Positions 34,517-42,558 of a stretch of DNA of 64,000 nt are shown here, piece by piece (the stretch's first letter is position 1; each line of letters begins with the position of its first letter). The stretch lies in contig NZ_JACFAK010000002.1 of the NCBI RefSeq assembly GCF_014118685.1, positions 124,001 through 188,000 on the forward strand. The letters are read 5' to 3'. The notes beneath the pieces were generated by a model. The model worked only from the letters and a program-made list of their open reading frames with translations. It searched no databases and was not told where the DNA came from. The stretch comes from Flaviflexus huanghaiensis (GTDB lineage: Bacteria > Actinomycetota > Actinomycetes > Actinomycetales > Actinomycetaceae). The position numbers and the translations under genes are program-made.

Positions 34517-34849
34517 ATGGAAATCGATCCTCGCACAGCGCTTGACCGCCTCATCGGTGCCCTTGAAGCATTCCATGATACGGCGGCACTCACTCGTGAT
34601 CCCGAAGCTGATTCAGTGCTCGAAGCGACCGATCACCTGGCAGACGCCTACACAATTTATGACGATGCCGTCTTCACATCTTTCGGTGTCGAGCTGCCCC
34701 TCGACGTCTATGGCGATGACGATGACGATGACGATGATGACGATGACATCGTCTACGTCGACGATGATGACGACGACAGCGATGACGACAGTGACGATGG
34801 CGACGACAGTGACGATGATGGCGACGACATCGAGTATCTCGACGACTGA
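34517..34849 (+). CDS. Small protein with poly-aspartate tail
   Basis: The 110-residue protein has a helical N-terminal half (about residues 1-65; L-D-R-L-I-G-A-L-E-A-F-H and H-L-A-D-A-Y-T-I-Y-D-D-A). The second half is almost entirely Asp with some Ser and Gly, in runs of up to 11 Asp, broken by I-V-Y-V and ending I-E-Y-L-D-D. The tail is encoded by GAT/GAC repeats. I do not recognise the family. Such tails can bind Ca2+ or basic proteins or act as nucleic-acid mimics. It is a single-gene unit with a leaderless -10 and a strong terminator. Confidence 0.75.
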   Translation: MEIDPRTALDRLIGALEAFHDTAALTRDPEADSVLEATDHLADAYTIYDDAVFTSFGVELPLDVYGDDDDDDDDDDDIVYVDDDDDDSDDDSDDGDDSDDDGDDIEYLDD

Positions 34850-34854
34850 CATGG

Positions 34855-34882
34855 GTGAGGCCGGGCAGGTGCCCGGCCTCAC
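34855..34882 (+). terminator. Terminator of the poly-Asp gene
   Basis: A perfect 12-bp stem GTGAGGCCGGGC / GCCCGGCCTCAC with an AGGT loop, 6 nt after the stop. Confidence 0.85.
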
Positions 34883-35058
34883 GTGTGTCTGACGCCGTAT
34901 GGCTGTGGCGTTGACCCTCCGGCGCAACTCGCGTCCGCCCGCAGAGTTACGGCAGTCCCTACACGAGTCGTAAGACGCTCGATCGCTGGAACGTGAGCGT
35001 AGCGGAAACGGCTAGCGACTGGAGATGCTCTGCGGTGTAGCGGCGGCAGGTTGCAATC

Positions 35059-36612
35059 TCAGCCGAGCGAATATCCGATGACCGTGGGGCCGACGAGCAC
35101 AGTGAACGTCACGATGAGAATGATAGCGACGACGTTGAGCCACACGCCCGCTTTCAGCATCTGGCCAATCGTGATGTACCCGGATCCGTAGGCGATGGCA
35201 TTTGGTGGTGTCGCAACGGGGAGCATGAATGCCGTTGTTGCGGCGAGAGCAACCGGGATGACGAGAAGCTGGACATCGACTCCCATGCCGATGGCGACGC
35301 CGCCCATGATCGGGAGGAAGGCGGCGGCGGTGGCCGTGTTGGAGGTCATCTCTGTCAGCGCGAGCACGATAAGTGTGACAGCGAGGACGATGAGAACGAT
35401 CGGCAGACCAGCTAAACCACTGGCCTGCTCGCCGATCCACTGCGACAAGCCCGAGTAGCCAAACGCGGCAGAGAGTGCGAGACCTCCACCGAAGAGGAGA
35501 AGCACGTCCCACGGCACACCCTTCGCCGTCTCCCAGTTGAGAAGACCAATACCGTCCTTCGGCTTTGCAGGTAGGAGAAAGAGGACGAGGGCGAGGACCA
35601 TCGCGATCACCTCGTCAGTGATGCCGGAATCGGGGAAGAGGCTGGGGATGAAGATCCAGGACAGCGCGGCGGTGACGAAAACAACGGCCGTCAGCTTTTC
35701 CTGCGGCGACATGGGGCCGAGTTCTCGATGGTGCTCAGCGATAAGCTCTCGTCCGCCCGGGATGTCATCAATCTCAGGCTTGTAGACCCGCGTGAGTATC
35801 CACCAGGCAATGAGGAGAAAACTCCACGCGAGCGGAACACCGAAGAGCATCCACTGGCCGAAGTTCAGGGTGATGTCGTGGTTGTCTTGGAGGTAGCCGC
35901 GCAGAAGCGCATTCGGCGGTGTGCCAATCAGGGTTGATAGAGAAGCAATCGACGCTGCGTACGCGATGCCGAGCATGAGTGCGGCGCCGAACTTCGATTC
36001 CCGGTTGACACGCCTGTCGATTGTGCCGACAAGTGCGAGGACGGAAAGTCCGATGGGGAGCATCATGACTGCCGTTGCCGTGTTTGAGATCCACATGGAG
36101 AGGAACCCGGTCGCGACCATGAAGCCAAGAATGAGGCGTTTTGGCTTTGTCCCGACAACGAGCACGGTGCGTAGGGCGATGCGAACGTGGAGGTTCCATC
36201 GCTGCATCGTCAGCGCGAGGAGGAAACCTCCGAGAAAGAGAAAGATTGTTGGCGAACCGTATGAGCCGCCCACCGTCGCCATGGGTGCGATGTCCATGAC
36301 GGGGAATGCGACGAGAGGAACGAGGGCGGTGGCAGCAAGCGGAATGGCCTCTGTCATCCACCAGATGCCCATGACGACGGCCACGGCAGCGACGGTGGCG
36401 ATCGTGTCCCTGTTGGTTTCAATGTCCGCTGCGGCGAGCGTCTCCTGGAAGCTGGCGGACAGTTCGGCGGGAAACAGAAAGTAGATAAGGATGGCGCCGA
36501 GAAGGCCACTGACCATCCCGATACGGCGAATGTTTCGGATTTTTGGTGATGGCGGTGACTCCTGCTCGCCCGGTGGTTCGACGCTGACGCGCGTGATTTC
36601 TGGAGTGCTCAT
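35059..36612 (-). CDS. DASS (SLC13) family sodium-coupled dicarboxylate/anion transporter
   Basis: The 517-residue protein has about 11-12 membrane helices and both SNT motifs of the divalent anion:Na+ symporters: W-I-S-N-T-A-T-A-V-M-M in the first half and M-T-S-N-T-A-T-A-A-A-F in the second, forming the sodium and substrate sites. Other features are W-W-M-T-E-A-I-P-L and I-G-T-P-P-N-A-L. Substrates of this family are C4-dicarboxylates, citrate or sulfate; which applies is not visible. A GAGGAG ribosome-binding site precedes the ATG. It stands alone on the minus strand. Confidence 0.92.
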   Translation of the reverse strand: MSTPEITRVSVEPPGEQESPPSPKIRNIRRIGMVSGLLGAILIYFLFPAELSASFQETLAAADIETNRDTIATVAAVAVVMGIWWMTEAIPLAATALVPLVAFPVMDIAPMATVGGSYGSPTIFLFLGGFLLALTMQRWNLHVRIALRTVLVVGTKPKRLILGFMVATGFLSMWISNTATAVMMLPIGLSVLALVGTIDRRVNRESKFGAALMLGIAYAASIASLSTLIGTPPNALLRGYLQDNHDITLNFGQWMLFGVPLAWSFLLIAWWILTRVYKPEIDDIPGGRELIAEHHRELGPMSPQEKLTAVVFVTAALSWIFIPSLFPDSGITDEVIAMVLALVLFLLPAKPKDGIGLLNWETAKGVPWDVLLLFGGGLALSAAFGYSGLSQWIGEQASGLAGLPIVLIVLAVTLIVLALTEMTSNTATAAAFLPIMGGVAIGMGVDVQLLVIPVALAATTAFMLPVATPPNAIAYGSGYITIGQMLKAGVWLNVVAIILIVTFTVLVGPTVIGYSLG

Positions 36613-36838
36613 GTATTCTCCTCAACTCTGCGCACGACATTGTGACGCAGTTCATCAAGTATGGATTCATGGGACTGTAGCCCGTCATGTGGTCATTCGC
36701 AGAAGAATGCAGAATGTTCCCTGCCGAATCTGTGCAAAACGGACAGATCGCCAGGGTTCCGTCTCATATGTCGGGCACAATGCTCAGCGCTGGGTGTGCC
36801 GAGCGAGGCAGCGCCCTCGCCAGCGCCGTGCTGAGTCG

Positions 36839-37792
36839 CTAGAACCGCTCGGGATAACCCCAGGTCGGTGCTGTTACCTCGGTCAACGCGTCGAGGACAG
36901 CGTCTGGAATCTCCTCATCGAGGCCAGTGAGGATGGCGGCAAGCTGGGCCGACGTGCGCGGCCCGATCAGCGCGCATGACACGGTGGGGCGGGAGAGGAG
37001 CCAGGCGAGCGAGACCGTCGCGATGTCAACCCCGAGTCCGTCGGCCGCCGTCGCGATCGCCTCGACGACCTGCCTGGATGGTGTCGCGAGGTAGGGCTCA
37101 ACGAAGTTCGCGAAGTGAGGGGAGGCTGCCCTGGAGTCGGGCGGGATCGAATGCCGGTAGCGGCCGGCGAGCACGCCGCGGCCAAGCGCGGACCAGGCGA
37201 TGACTCCGGCCCCCGCGAATTCGGCGAAGGGAACGATCTCGCGTTCGATGCCGCGCTCGAGCAGGCTGTATTCCATATGCAAAGCGGCGAGCTTGACGCC
37301 GCGTTCGCGCAGGAGCTCGCTCATGAGACCCGCGTACCAGCCGGGGCAGTTGCCGAGGCCGACTGAGTGAATGAGGCCGCGCTGAGCAAGCGCGCCGAGA
37401 GCATCGGCTGTTTCTTCGACATTGGTAGCGGGATCTGGTGCGGCGAGGATAAGCGTATCGATCCAGTCGGTGCCGAGCTGAAGAAGGGACGATCGGATAC
37501 TCCGCTCGAGTGAGGAGCGTGAGGCGTCGATGCCGTCCTCGCTGAGCCCGGCCCGTGAGATGAGATGGACTGAGGACCTGTCGACGGCCGAGCCGAGAAG
37601 CTCGCCGAGGACCATTTCCGCGGTGCCGCCAGCGAAGTAAGGGGAGGTGTCGATGACGACGCCACCAGCGTCAAGGAAGAGGTCGAGTTGCTTCTGCGCT
37701 TCATCGGCGGGGGTGTCACGACCCCACGTCAGCGTTCCCAGTCCAACGTTGGACACGGCGGGCCCTGCCGTTCCAAGCTTGCGTTTTCTCAC
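36839..37792 (-). CDS. Aldo/keto reductase-fold protein with degenerate catalytic tetrad
   Basis: The 317-residue protein is clearly of the AKR fold (R-K-L-G-T-A-G-P-A-V-S-N-V-G-L-G-T at the start; L-G-R-G-V-L-A-G-R-Y; C-A-L-I-G-P-R-T near the end). Of the tetrad Asp-Tyr-Lys-His only Asp is in place (V-I-D-T). The Tyr position reads Phe (S-P-Y-F-A-G; a Tyr is one residue earlier), the Lys position is Arg (L-I-S-R-A-G), and the His position is Ala (L-I-L-A-A-P-D-P). It may be a non-catalytic or repurposed AKR. It is divergent from uppP. Confidence 0.85.
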   Translation of the reverse strand: MRKRKLGTAGPAVSNVGLGTLTWGRDTPADEAQKQLDLFLDAGGVVIDTSPYFAGGTAEMVLGELLGSAVDRSSVHLISRAGLSEDGIDASRSSLERSIRSSLLQLGTDWIDTLILAAPDPATNVEETADALGALAQRGLIHSVGLGNCPGWYAGLMSELLRERGVKLAALHMEYSLLERGIEREIVPFAEFAGAGVIAWSALGRGVLAGRYRHSIPPDSRAASPHFANFVEPYLATPSRQVVEAIATAADGLGVDIATVSLAWLLSRPTVSCALIGPRTSAQLAAILTGLDEEIPDAVLDALTEVTAPTWGYPERF

Positions 37793-37828
37793 ACAGTGAG
37801 CCTACTGCATGGCGCAGATGGTGCCCCT

Positions 37829-38683
37829 ATGGTTGACCCCATGGGAATTTTTGAAGCGGTCATCCTCGGCCTCGTCCAAGGATTGACGGAGTTCCTCCCG
37901 GTCTCATCATCAGCTCACCTGCGAATCGTCGGTGAGCTGTTTCCTGCTCTCGGAGACCCGGGCGTGACATTCACAGCGGTCGTCCAGATCGGAACGGAAC
38001 TCGCCGTCGTGCTGTATTTCCGCGACGACATCATTCGAATCATCAGGGCATGGTTCAACGGGCTACCGTTTGGACCGTGGAAGGATCGCAGCCCTGAGGA
38101 TCCCCAGGATGCTCGCCTTGGATGGATCGTGATAATCGGCACAATCCCCATTGTCGTTCTCGGATTATTCCTCGAGGGAGCGATCGAATCTGTCTTCCGC
38201 AATCTCTATCTGACGGCGCTCACGCTCGCCCTGTTTGCGGTGTTTCTTGGTCTCGCCGACCGGTTCTCGACACACGTGAAGTCCGTGTCCGATCTGTCGC
38301 TTCGCGACGGCCTGATCTTGGGTTTTGCCCAGTCAATGGCTTTAGTTCCGGGGGTTTCCCGATCTGGCGGGACGATCACGGTCGGCCTCATGCTCGGCTA
38401 CACGCGGGAAGCAGCCGCGCGTGTTTCGTTCCTGCTTGCGATCCCGGCCGTGCTTGGCTCGGGCTTCTATCGGCTGTTCACGGATGATGGAACTGGACCT
38501 CAAGCGGGCGCTGTCGCTACGACGGTCGCGACTGTGGTGTCCTTCATTGTCGGTTACATAGTGATCGTTTGGTTCCTTAAGCTGATCTCAACGAAGTCTT
38601 ATCTCCCGTTTGTTACCTATCGTCTCCTGCTCGCCGCAGTGATCGTCACCCTGCTCACCGCAGGCATCCTGGCTCCGCAGTGA
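37829..38683 (+). CDS. uppP: Undecaprenyl-diphosphatase UppP (BacA family)
   Basis: The 284-residue membrane protein carries the two BacA motifs: Q-G-L-T-E-F-L-P-V-S-S-S-A-H and P-G-V-S-R-S-G-G-T-I. These form the active site that dephosphorylates undecaprenyl diphosphate to recycle the cell-wall lipid carrier. About eight membrane helices are visible. Two ATGs (37829, 37841) lie just before the first helix and neither has a ribosome-binding site. A much longer in-frame start overlaps the divergent gene and is rejected. The stop overlaps an upstream in-frame ATG of mshC. Confidence 0.93.
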   Translation: MVDPMGIFEAVILGLVQGLTEFLPVSSSAHLRIVGELFPALGDPGVTFTAVVQIGTELAVVLYFRDDIIRIIRAWFNGLPFGPWKDRSPEDPQDARLGWIVIIGTIPIVVLGLFLEGAIESVFRNLYLTALTLALFAVFLGLADRFSTHVKSVSDLSLRDGLILGFAQSMALVPGVSRSGGTITVGLMLGYTREAAARVSFLLAIPAVLGSGFYRLFTDDGTGPQAGAVATTVATVVSFIVGYIVIVWFLKLISTKSYLPFVTYRLLLAAVIVTLLTAGILAPQ

Positions 38684-38700
38684 CATACAGAGAGGTCTCT

Positions 38701-39924
38701 ATGCGTTCTTGGCCGATGCCGCAGCTCCCAGAGCTACCGGGCACGGGTTCCAGACCCCGTGTGGCCGATTCGCGATCCGGCCAGCTCATCGCCCTACCAG
38801 GCGGGCAAGCCAATCTCTATGTCTGCGGCATCACCCCCTACGACGCGACTCACCTCGGCCACGCCTTCACCTATGTGACGTTCGACGTTCTTGTTCGCGC
38901 GCTACGCGACGCGGGAATGGATGTGAACTACGTTCAGAACATCACGGACATCGACGATCCACTGTTCGATAGAGCCGAGGCGATCGGCGTGCCGTGGCGC
39001 GAGCTCGCCGACGCACAGATCGACCTATTCCGGCTCGATATGGATGCGCTCAAGGTTGTTCCGCCGACGAGCTGGGTTGCCGTCTCCGACATGCTCGACG
39101 AGCTCGAGGAGAATGCTCGGAGGTTAATTGCCGACGGACGCGCCTACGGTCTGACTGACGACAGCGGTCGTACCGACTATTACCGGGCAACGAGCGATGC
39201 CGACTACTCCGGAGAACACCTCGCTGGCATCAATCTCATCGACGTGTTCCGCGAAAATGGCGGCGACCCTGATCGACCCGGGAAGAAGAACCCGCTTGAC
39301 CCCATGATCTGGAAGGGCGTCGAAGGCGACGATTTTCGGGCCGAAGGGGATAAGCCGGGCGCGTGGCGCCCGGGCTGGCACCTTGAGTGTGCACTCATCG
39401 GCCACGACTACCTCGGCACGACGATCAGCATCCAGGGCGGGGGAGCCGATCTCGTGTTCCCGCACCAGGAGATGACGAGCATCCATCACCGGGACTTTAA
39501 CCCGCAGGTTGAAGCACTCGGTCAGATGAATACGGGCCTTGTCGCCTTCGAGGGCGAGAAGATGAGCAAGTCGCTCGGCAACCTCGTCCTTGTTTCCAAA
39601 CTCATCGAGCGCGGCTTCGAGCCGATGGCGGTGCGCCTGCTCCTTCTCAACCATCGCTGGAATGACGACTGGGAGTACACCGATGAGCAGCTCAACCTCG
39701 CGGAGCGGCGGGTCACTCGCTGGCGCAGGGTGCGCCACACCGGTGGCGCAGGAGCTCACGAACTCCTGACCACGGTCCGTCAACGGCTTGCGGACAGTCT
39801 CGACACCCCGGGAGCTCTGGCTGCGATTGACGAGTGGGCTGAAGTCAACGAGCACAATGACGACCGCGACGGCGCAGCGCTGTTCAACGACATGTGTAAG
39901 ACGCTCCTCGGGCTGTACCTGTAG
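38701..39924 (+). CDS. mshC: Mycothiol ligase MshC
   Basis: The 407-residue protein is a cysteinyl-tRNA synthetase paralogue that joins cysteine to glucosaminyl-inositol in mycothiol synthesis. It begins M-R-S-W-P like other MshC proteins and has Y-V-C-G-I-T-P-Y-D (zinc Cys), T-H-L-G-H-A (HIGH-like), W-H-L-E-C-A-L-I-G, F-P-H-Q-E and the loop K-M-S-K-S-L-G-N. It lacks the tRNA anticodon-binding region of CysS. The ATG at 38701 has GAGAGG upstream; an alternative ATG at 38680 overlaps uppP. Its presence implies a mycothiol-using actinobacterium. Confidence 0.95.
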   Translation: MRSWPMPQLPELPGTGSRPRVADSRSGQLIALPGGQANLYVCGITPYDATHLGHAFTYVTFDVLVRALRDAGMDVNYVQNITDIDDPLFDRAEAIGVPWRELADAQIDLFRLDMDALKVVPPTSWVAVSDMLDELEENARRLIADGRAYGLTDDSGRTDYYRATSDADYSGEHLAGINLIDVFRENGGDPDRPGKKNPLDPMIWKGVEGDDFRAEGDKPGAWRPGWHLECALIGHDYLGTTISIQGGGADLVFPHQEMTSIHHRDFNPQVEALGQMNTGLVAFEGEKMSKSLGNLVLVSKLIERGFEPMAVRLLLLNHRWNDDWEYTDEQLNLAERRVTRWRRVRHTGGAGAHELLTTVRQRLADSLDTPGALAAIDEWAEVNEHNDDRDGAALFNDMCKTLLGLYL

Positions 39925-40400
39925 TGAGTCTTGCCGCGCTGGCGTGGGCGGCAATCCTCGGTGTGTCGGCATCGTTGAACGGTGCTCGTATGCCGGGGTC
40001 GATGCTCCGTGCCATGCGGGACCTCAACCTTCCAGCACCCCTTATGCGGCCGTTCGTCGCCTGGGCGCATCTGCTCATCCAAGTCATCCTCGCTCTTGGA
40101 CTCGTCCTTGCACCCCGCCCATACTCGTGGATCTTCACGAGTGGGCTCCTTCTGCTGGCGAGCACCTACCTTGTCGTCGTGTGGCGGTCGCGCGGCCATA
40201 TGTGCCGTTGCCTAAGCAGAACTCCGCACACCATAGGCCCAGCGACGATCACCCGGAACATGAGCCTGTTTCTGCTTGCCGTGCTCAGTCTCGACAGCGG
40301 CGGTTTATGGGAGCTCTCCGCCACGCAGTGGCCCGCGCTTATCGTTGTTGCAGGTGCCGGGGTGGCCGAAGCGCTTACGTGGCGCACGCCCCAACGCTGA
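39924..40400 (+). CDS. MauE/DoxX-like membrane protein
   Basis: The 158-residue protein has four predicted helices (about residues 2-18, 43-62, 68-86, 110-150), the topology of MauE/DoxX-type proteins. Between helices 3 and 4 is a hydrophilic loop H-M-C-R-C-L-S, in which the two Cys could be redox active. The GTG start overlaps the mshC stop by one base, so it is co-translated with a thiol-biosynthesis gene. A link to thiol or disulfide chemistry is plausible but inferred. Confidence 0.7.
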   Translation: MSLAALAWAAILGVSASLNGARMPGSMLRAMRDLNLPAPLMRPFVAWAHLLIQVILALGLVLAPRPYSWIFTSGLLLLASTYLVVVWRSRGHMCRCLSRTPHTIGPATITRNMSLFLLAVLSLDSGGLWELSATQWPALIVVAGAGVAEALTWRTPQR

Positions 40401-40475
40401 CGTTTTGCGCGCGTATCACCCGTGTGAAGAAACTTGCTCGTCTACACGTTAGGTCAGGCGACGGGTAGCGAGAGG

Positions 40476-41300
40476 CTAGAGCTGGACAGCCCGCAGTTTG
40501 GCGACGCCCTCGTCGTTTATCGCCGGCGGTTGGCCGTCGAACGCGGGGCAGAGGGACTTAAAGGCACACCAGTCGCACAGGCGTGAGCGACGCGGTTCGA
40601 ACCGCCCGGTGTCGAGTGCCTCAAGGATCCGTGACCAGATGGACATGATCGATTCTTCGACGATCCCGTTATCGGCATCATCAGACCAGTACGTCAGCGT
40701 CGAGTCGGAGCCGAGGTAGATGAGCTGGGACTGGCGGGGGAGCCTGCCGTCGGCTTTGGTGAGGAGCAGACCGTAGGCTCGGACCTGGAAGAGCGCTTCG
40801 TGCTGGTAGTTCGGGTTCGGCATCTTGCCGGTCTTGTAGTCGACAACGCGCAAGTCGCCCTTCGGGGACACGTCGATCCGGTCGATGACGCCCCTAAACC
40901 TGATCCCCGAATCCAGCTCGACAGTGATCATCCGCTCTCGGTTGCTCCGCGTCGGATTGAGCATGGTCGGGTTCTCGCGTCGGAAGTATGTGCCGACAAG
41001 GCCGCGTGCCGATTCCAGCCACTGCTCGAACGGTTCATCGTCGAAGAGTCTCTGTAATCCCGGGTCGCGGTCGAGCATCGCCGCCCAGCGGGGCTCGACA
41101 AGGTCGCTCGCTGCGCCAGCGGTGCGTTCCTGGGGAGGGAGGTCGTACAGGTGCTCGAGGACGGAGTGGACCAGCGTACCCTTCGCGGCCGCGGAGGACG
41201 GCGGTTCGGGGATCCTGTCGATGACCCGGTAGCGGAACTTCAGGGGGCACTGCGTGAAGTCGTTGAGCCGTGAGACTGAAAGGGCGGGCTGGTAGAGCAT
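40476..41300 (-). CDS. RecB-like PD-(D/E)XK nuclease with Fe-S cysteines
   Basis: The 274-residue protein has the RecB/AddB nuclease core: G-T-L-V-H-S-V-L-E-H, G-V-I-D-R-I-D and V-V-D-Y-K-T-G-K (D-x-K catalytic). One Cys near the N-terminus (T-Q-C-P-L) and three near the C-terminus (L-C-D-W-C-A-F-K-S-L-C-P) match the four ligands of the AddB/Cas4-type [4Fe-4S] cluster. No helicase domain is attached and no cas genes are nearby. The orthologous gene lies near trmI in several actinobacteria. A role in DNA repair is likely. Confidence 0.88.
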   Translation of the reverse strand: MLYQPALSVSRLNDFTQCPLKFRYRVIDRIPEPPSSAAAKGTLVHSVLEHLYDLPPQERTAGAASDLVEPRWAAMLDRDPGLQRLFDDEPFEQWLESARGLVGTYFRRENPTMLNPTRSNRERMITVELDSGIRFRGVIDRIDVSPKGDLRVVDYKTGKMPNPNYQHEALFQVRAYGLLLTKADGRLPRQSQLIYLGSDSTLTYWSDDADNGIVEESIMSIWSRILEALDTGRFEPRRSRLCDWCAFKSLCPAFDGQPPAINDEGVAKLRAVQL

Positions 41301-41339
41301 GCCACAACCCTACCGAACGGCATGGGCACGCCCAGCGGC

Positions 41340-41345
41340 TAGGAT
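41340..41345 (+). promoter_or_regulatory. -10 element of trmI (leaderless)
   Basis: TAGGAT ends 8 nt before the GTG at 41354, with no ribosome-binding site between. Confidence 0.55.
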
Positions 41346-41353
41346 AGTGGACT

Positions 41354-42400
41354 GTGACTATCCACCCTTCAGGACCAGATCGGCGCCGCGGACCGTTTCG
41401 TGCCGGTGAACGCGTTCAGCTCACCGATGTGAAAGGCCGCAAGTACACGACCATGCTGACAACGGAGGGCTACTTCCAGTCCTCCCGCGGCAGATTGCGG
41501 CACACCGACATCATCGGGCGTCACGAGGGGTCCGTCATCGACACGGACGACGGTCACCGGCTCCTGGCGCTACGTCCCCTCATGACCGACTATGTCCTGT
41601 CTATGCCCCGTGGTGCAACACCGATTTACCCGAAGGATGCGGCCCGCATCATCTCGATCGCCGACGTCTTTCCCGGTGCCCGAGTGATCGAGGCCGGTCT
41701 CGGCTCGGGTGCGCTCACACTGTCCCTGCTCGCTGCCGTTGGCGATGAAGGACATGTGACATCGGTCGAGCGGAGGGAAGACTTCGCCGAGATCGCTATC
41801 GCGAACGTCGAGAGTTGGTACGGAGACGTCATCCCGCCGTGGACAGTCCACCTCGGCGACCTGACGGATGTCATGGATGACATGCCGGACGGCAGCGTCG
41901 ACCACGTCCTTCTCGACATGCTCGCCCCATGGGAGAACCTCGATGGTGCGATGCGGATTCTGCGCCCCGGCGGGGTCCTTCTCGCCTACGTTGCGACAAC
42001 GACACAGCTGTCCCGCGCTGCCGAAGAGATTCGCCGCACGTTCTCCTTCACCGAGGTTGAAGCATCTGAAACCGTCGTTCGTACCTGGCACCTCGAAGGC
42101 CTCGCCGTGCGCCCTGACCACCGCATGGTCGGGCACACGGGATTCCTCCTCACAGCCCGGCGGCTTGCGCCCATGAGCGAACCGCTCCTCGAGAAGCGCC
42201 GCCCAGCCAAGCTCGCCTATTCCGACACATTTCCCTGGGACGACCCGAGCCTCGCTCCAATTAGTGAGCAGGAGATGTCGGCTAAGCGCCTGCGAAAGGT
42301 CCTGCGCGATGTGCGCCAGCGTACCCGCATCGAACAAACCGGGTCCGCTCATGGGTCCGAAGGAGACGAGCAGGTCGACAAGCACGACAATCCGTCGTGA
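41354..42400 (+). CDS. trmI: tRNA (adenine(58)-N1)-methyltransferase TrmI
   Basis: The 348-residue protein has the TrmI layout: an N-terminal beta domain (about 1-70), then P-K-D-A-A-R-I-I and the SAM loop E-A-G-L-G-S-G-A-L-T, S-V-E-R-R-E-D-F, and L-L-D-M-L-A-P-W with the catalytic-type Asp. It methylates A58 in the T-loop of tRNAs. The C-terminal 60 residues are charged and probably disordered. It precedes the pupylation locus, an order conserved in actinobacteria. Confidence 0.93.
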   Translation: MTIHPSGPDRRRGPFRAGERVQLTDVKGRKYTTMLTTEGYFQSSRGRLRHTDIIGRHEGSVIDTDDGHRLLALRPLMTDYVLSMPRGATPIYPKDAARIISIADVFPGARVIEAGLGSGALTLSLLAAVGDEGHVTSVERREDFAEIAIANVESWYGDVIPPWTVHLGDLTDVMDDMPDGSVDHVLLDMLAPWENLDGAMRILRPGGVLLAYVATTTQLSRAAEEIRRTFSFTEVEASETVVRTWHLEGLAVRPDHRMVGHTGFLLTARRLAPMSEPLLEKRRPAKLAYSDTFPWDDPSLAPISEQEMSAKRLRKVLRDVRQRTRIEQTGSAHGSEGDEQVDKHDNPS

Positions 42401-42423
42401 CACCCCGGGGTGTGCGAATTCAA

Positions 42424-42457
42424 TCGGTCGGCCCCGACACGTTCGTGTGCCGACCGA
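42424..42457 (+). terminator. Hairpin between trmI and arc
   Basis: TCGGTCGGC pairs with GCCGACCGA, and inside it ACACG pairs with CGTGT around a TT loop, giving a long nearly continuous stem. It lies 24 nt after the trmI stop and has no T-run; probably the trmI terminator. Confidence 0.7.
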
Positions 42458-42506
42458 GCTAGGTTCGCGGCCCCGAGCGGCGGTCATTGAATGTGGCGGG
42501 CGGTAC

Positions 42507-42536
42507 TTCGACACGCGCCCAGGCCTGCGAGATACT
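42507..42536 (+). promoter_or_regulatory. Possible promoter of the pupylation operon
   Basis: TTCGAC (42507-42512), 18 nt, GATACT (42531-42536), followed by GAGAGGA and the ATG at 42559. Reasonable spacing; sequence match is moderate. Confidence 0.4.
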
Positions 42537-42558
42537 GGGGGAGATGGAGAGGAAGTCA

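Noticed and set aside
34710-34845. GAT/GAC repeat tract as non-coding microsatellite
   Set aside because: It is in frame within a gene with its own -10, start and terminator.
40476-41300. Cas4-like nuclease as part of a CRISPR system
   Set aside because: The RecB/Cas4 fold with Fe-S cysteines is present, but there are no cas genes or arrays, and the gene is a usual neighbour of trmI in actinobacteria.
42400-42413. ACACCCCGGGGTGT palindrome as trmI terminator
   Set aside because: Short with almost no loop; the larger hairpin at 42424-42457 is a better candidate.
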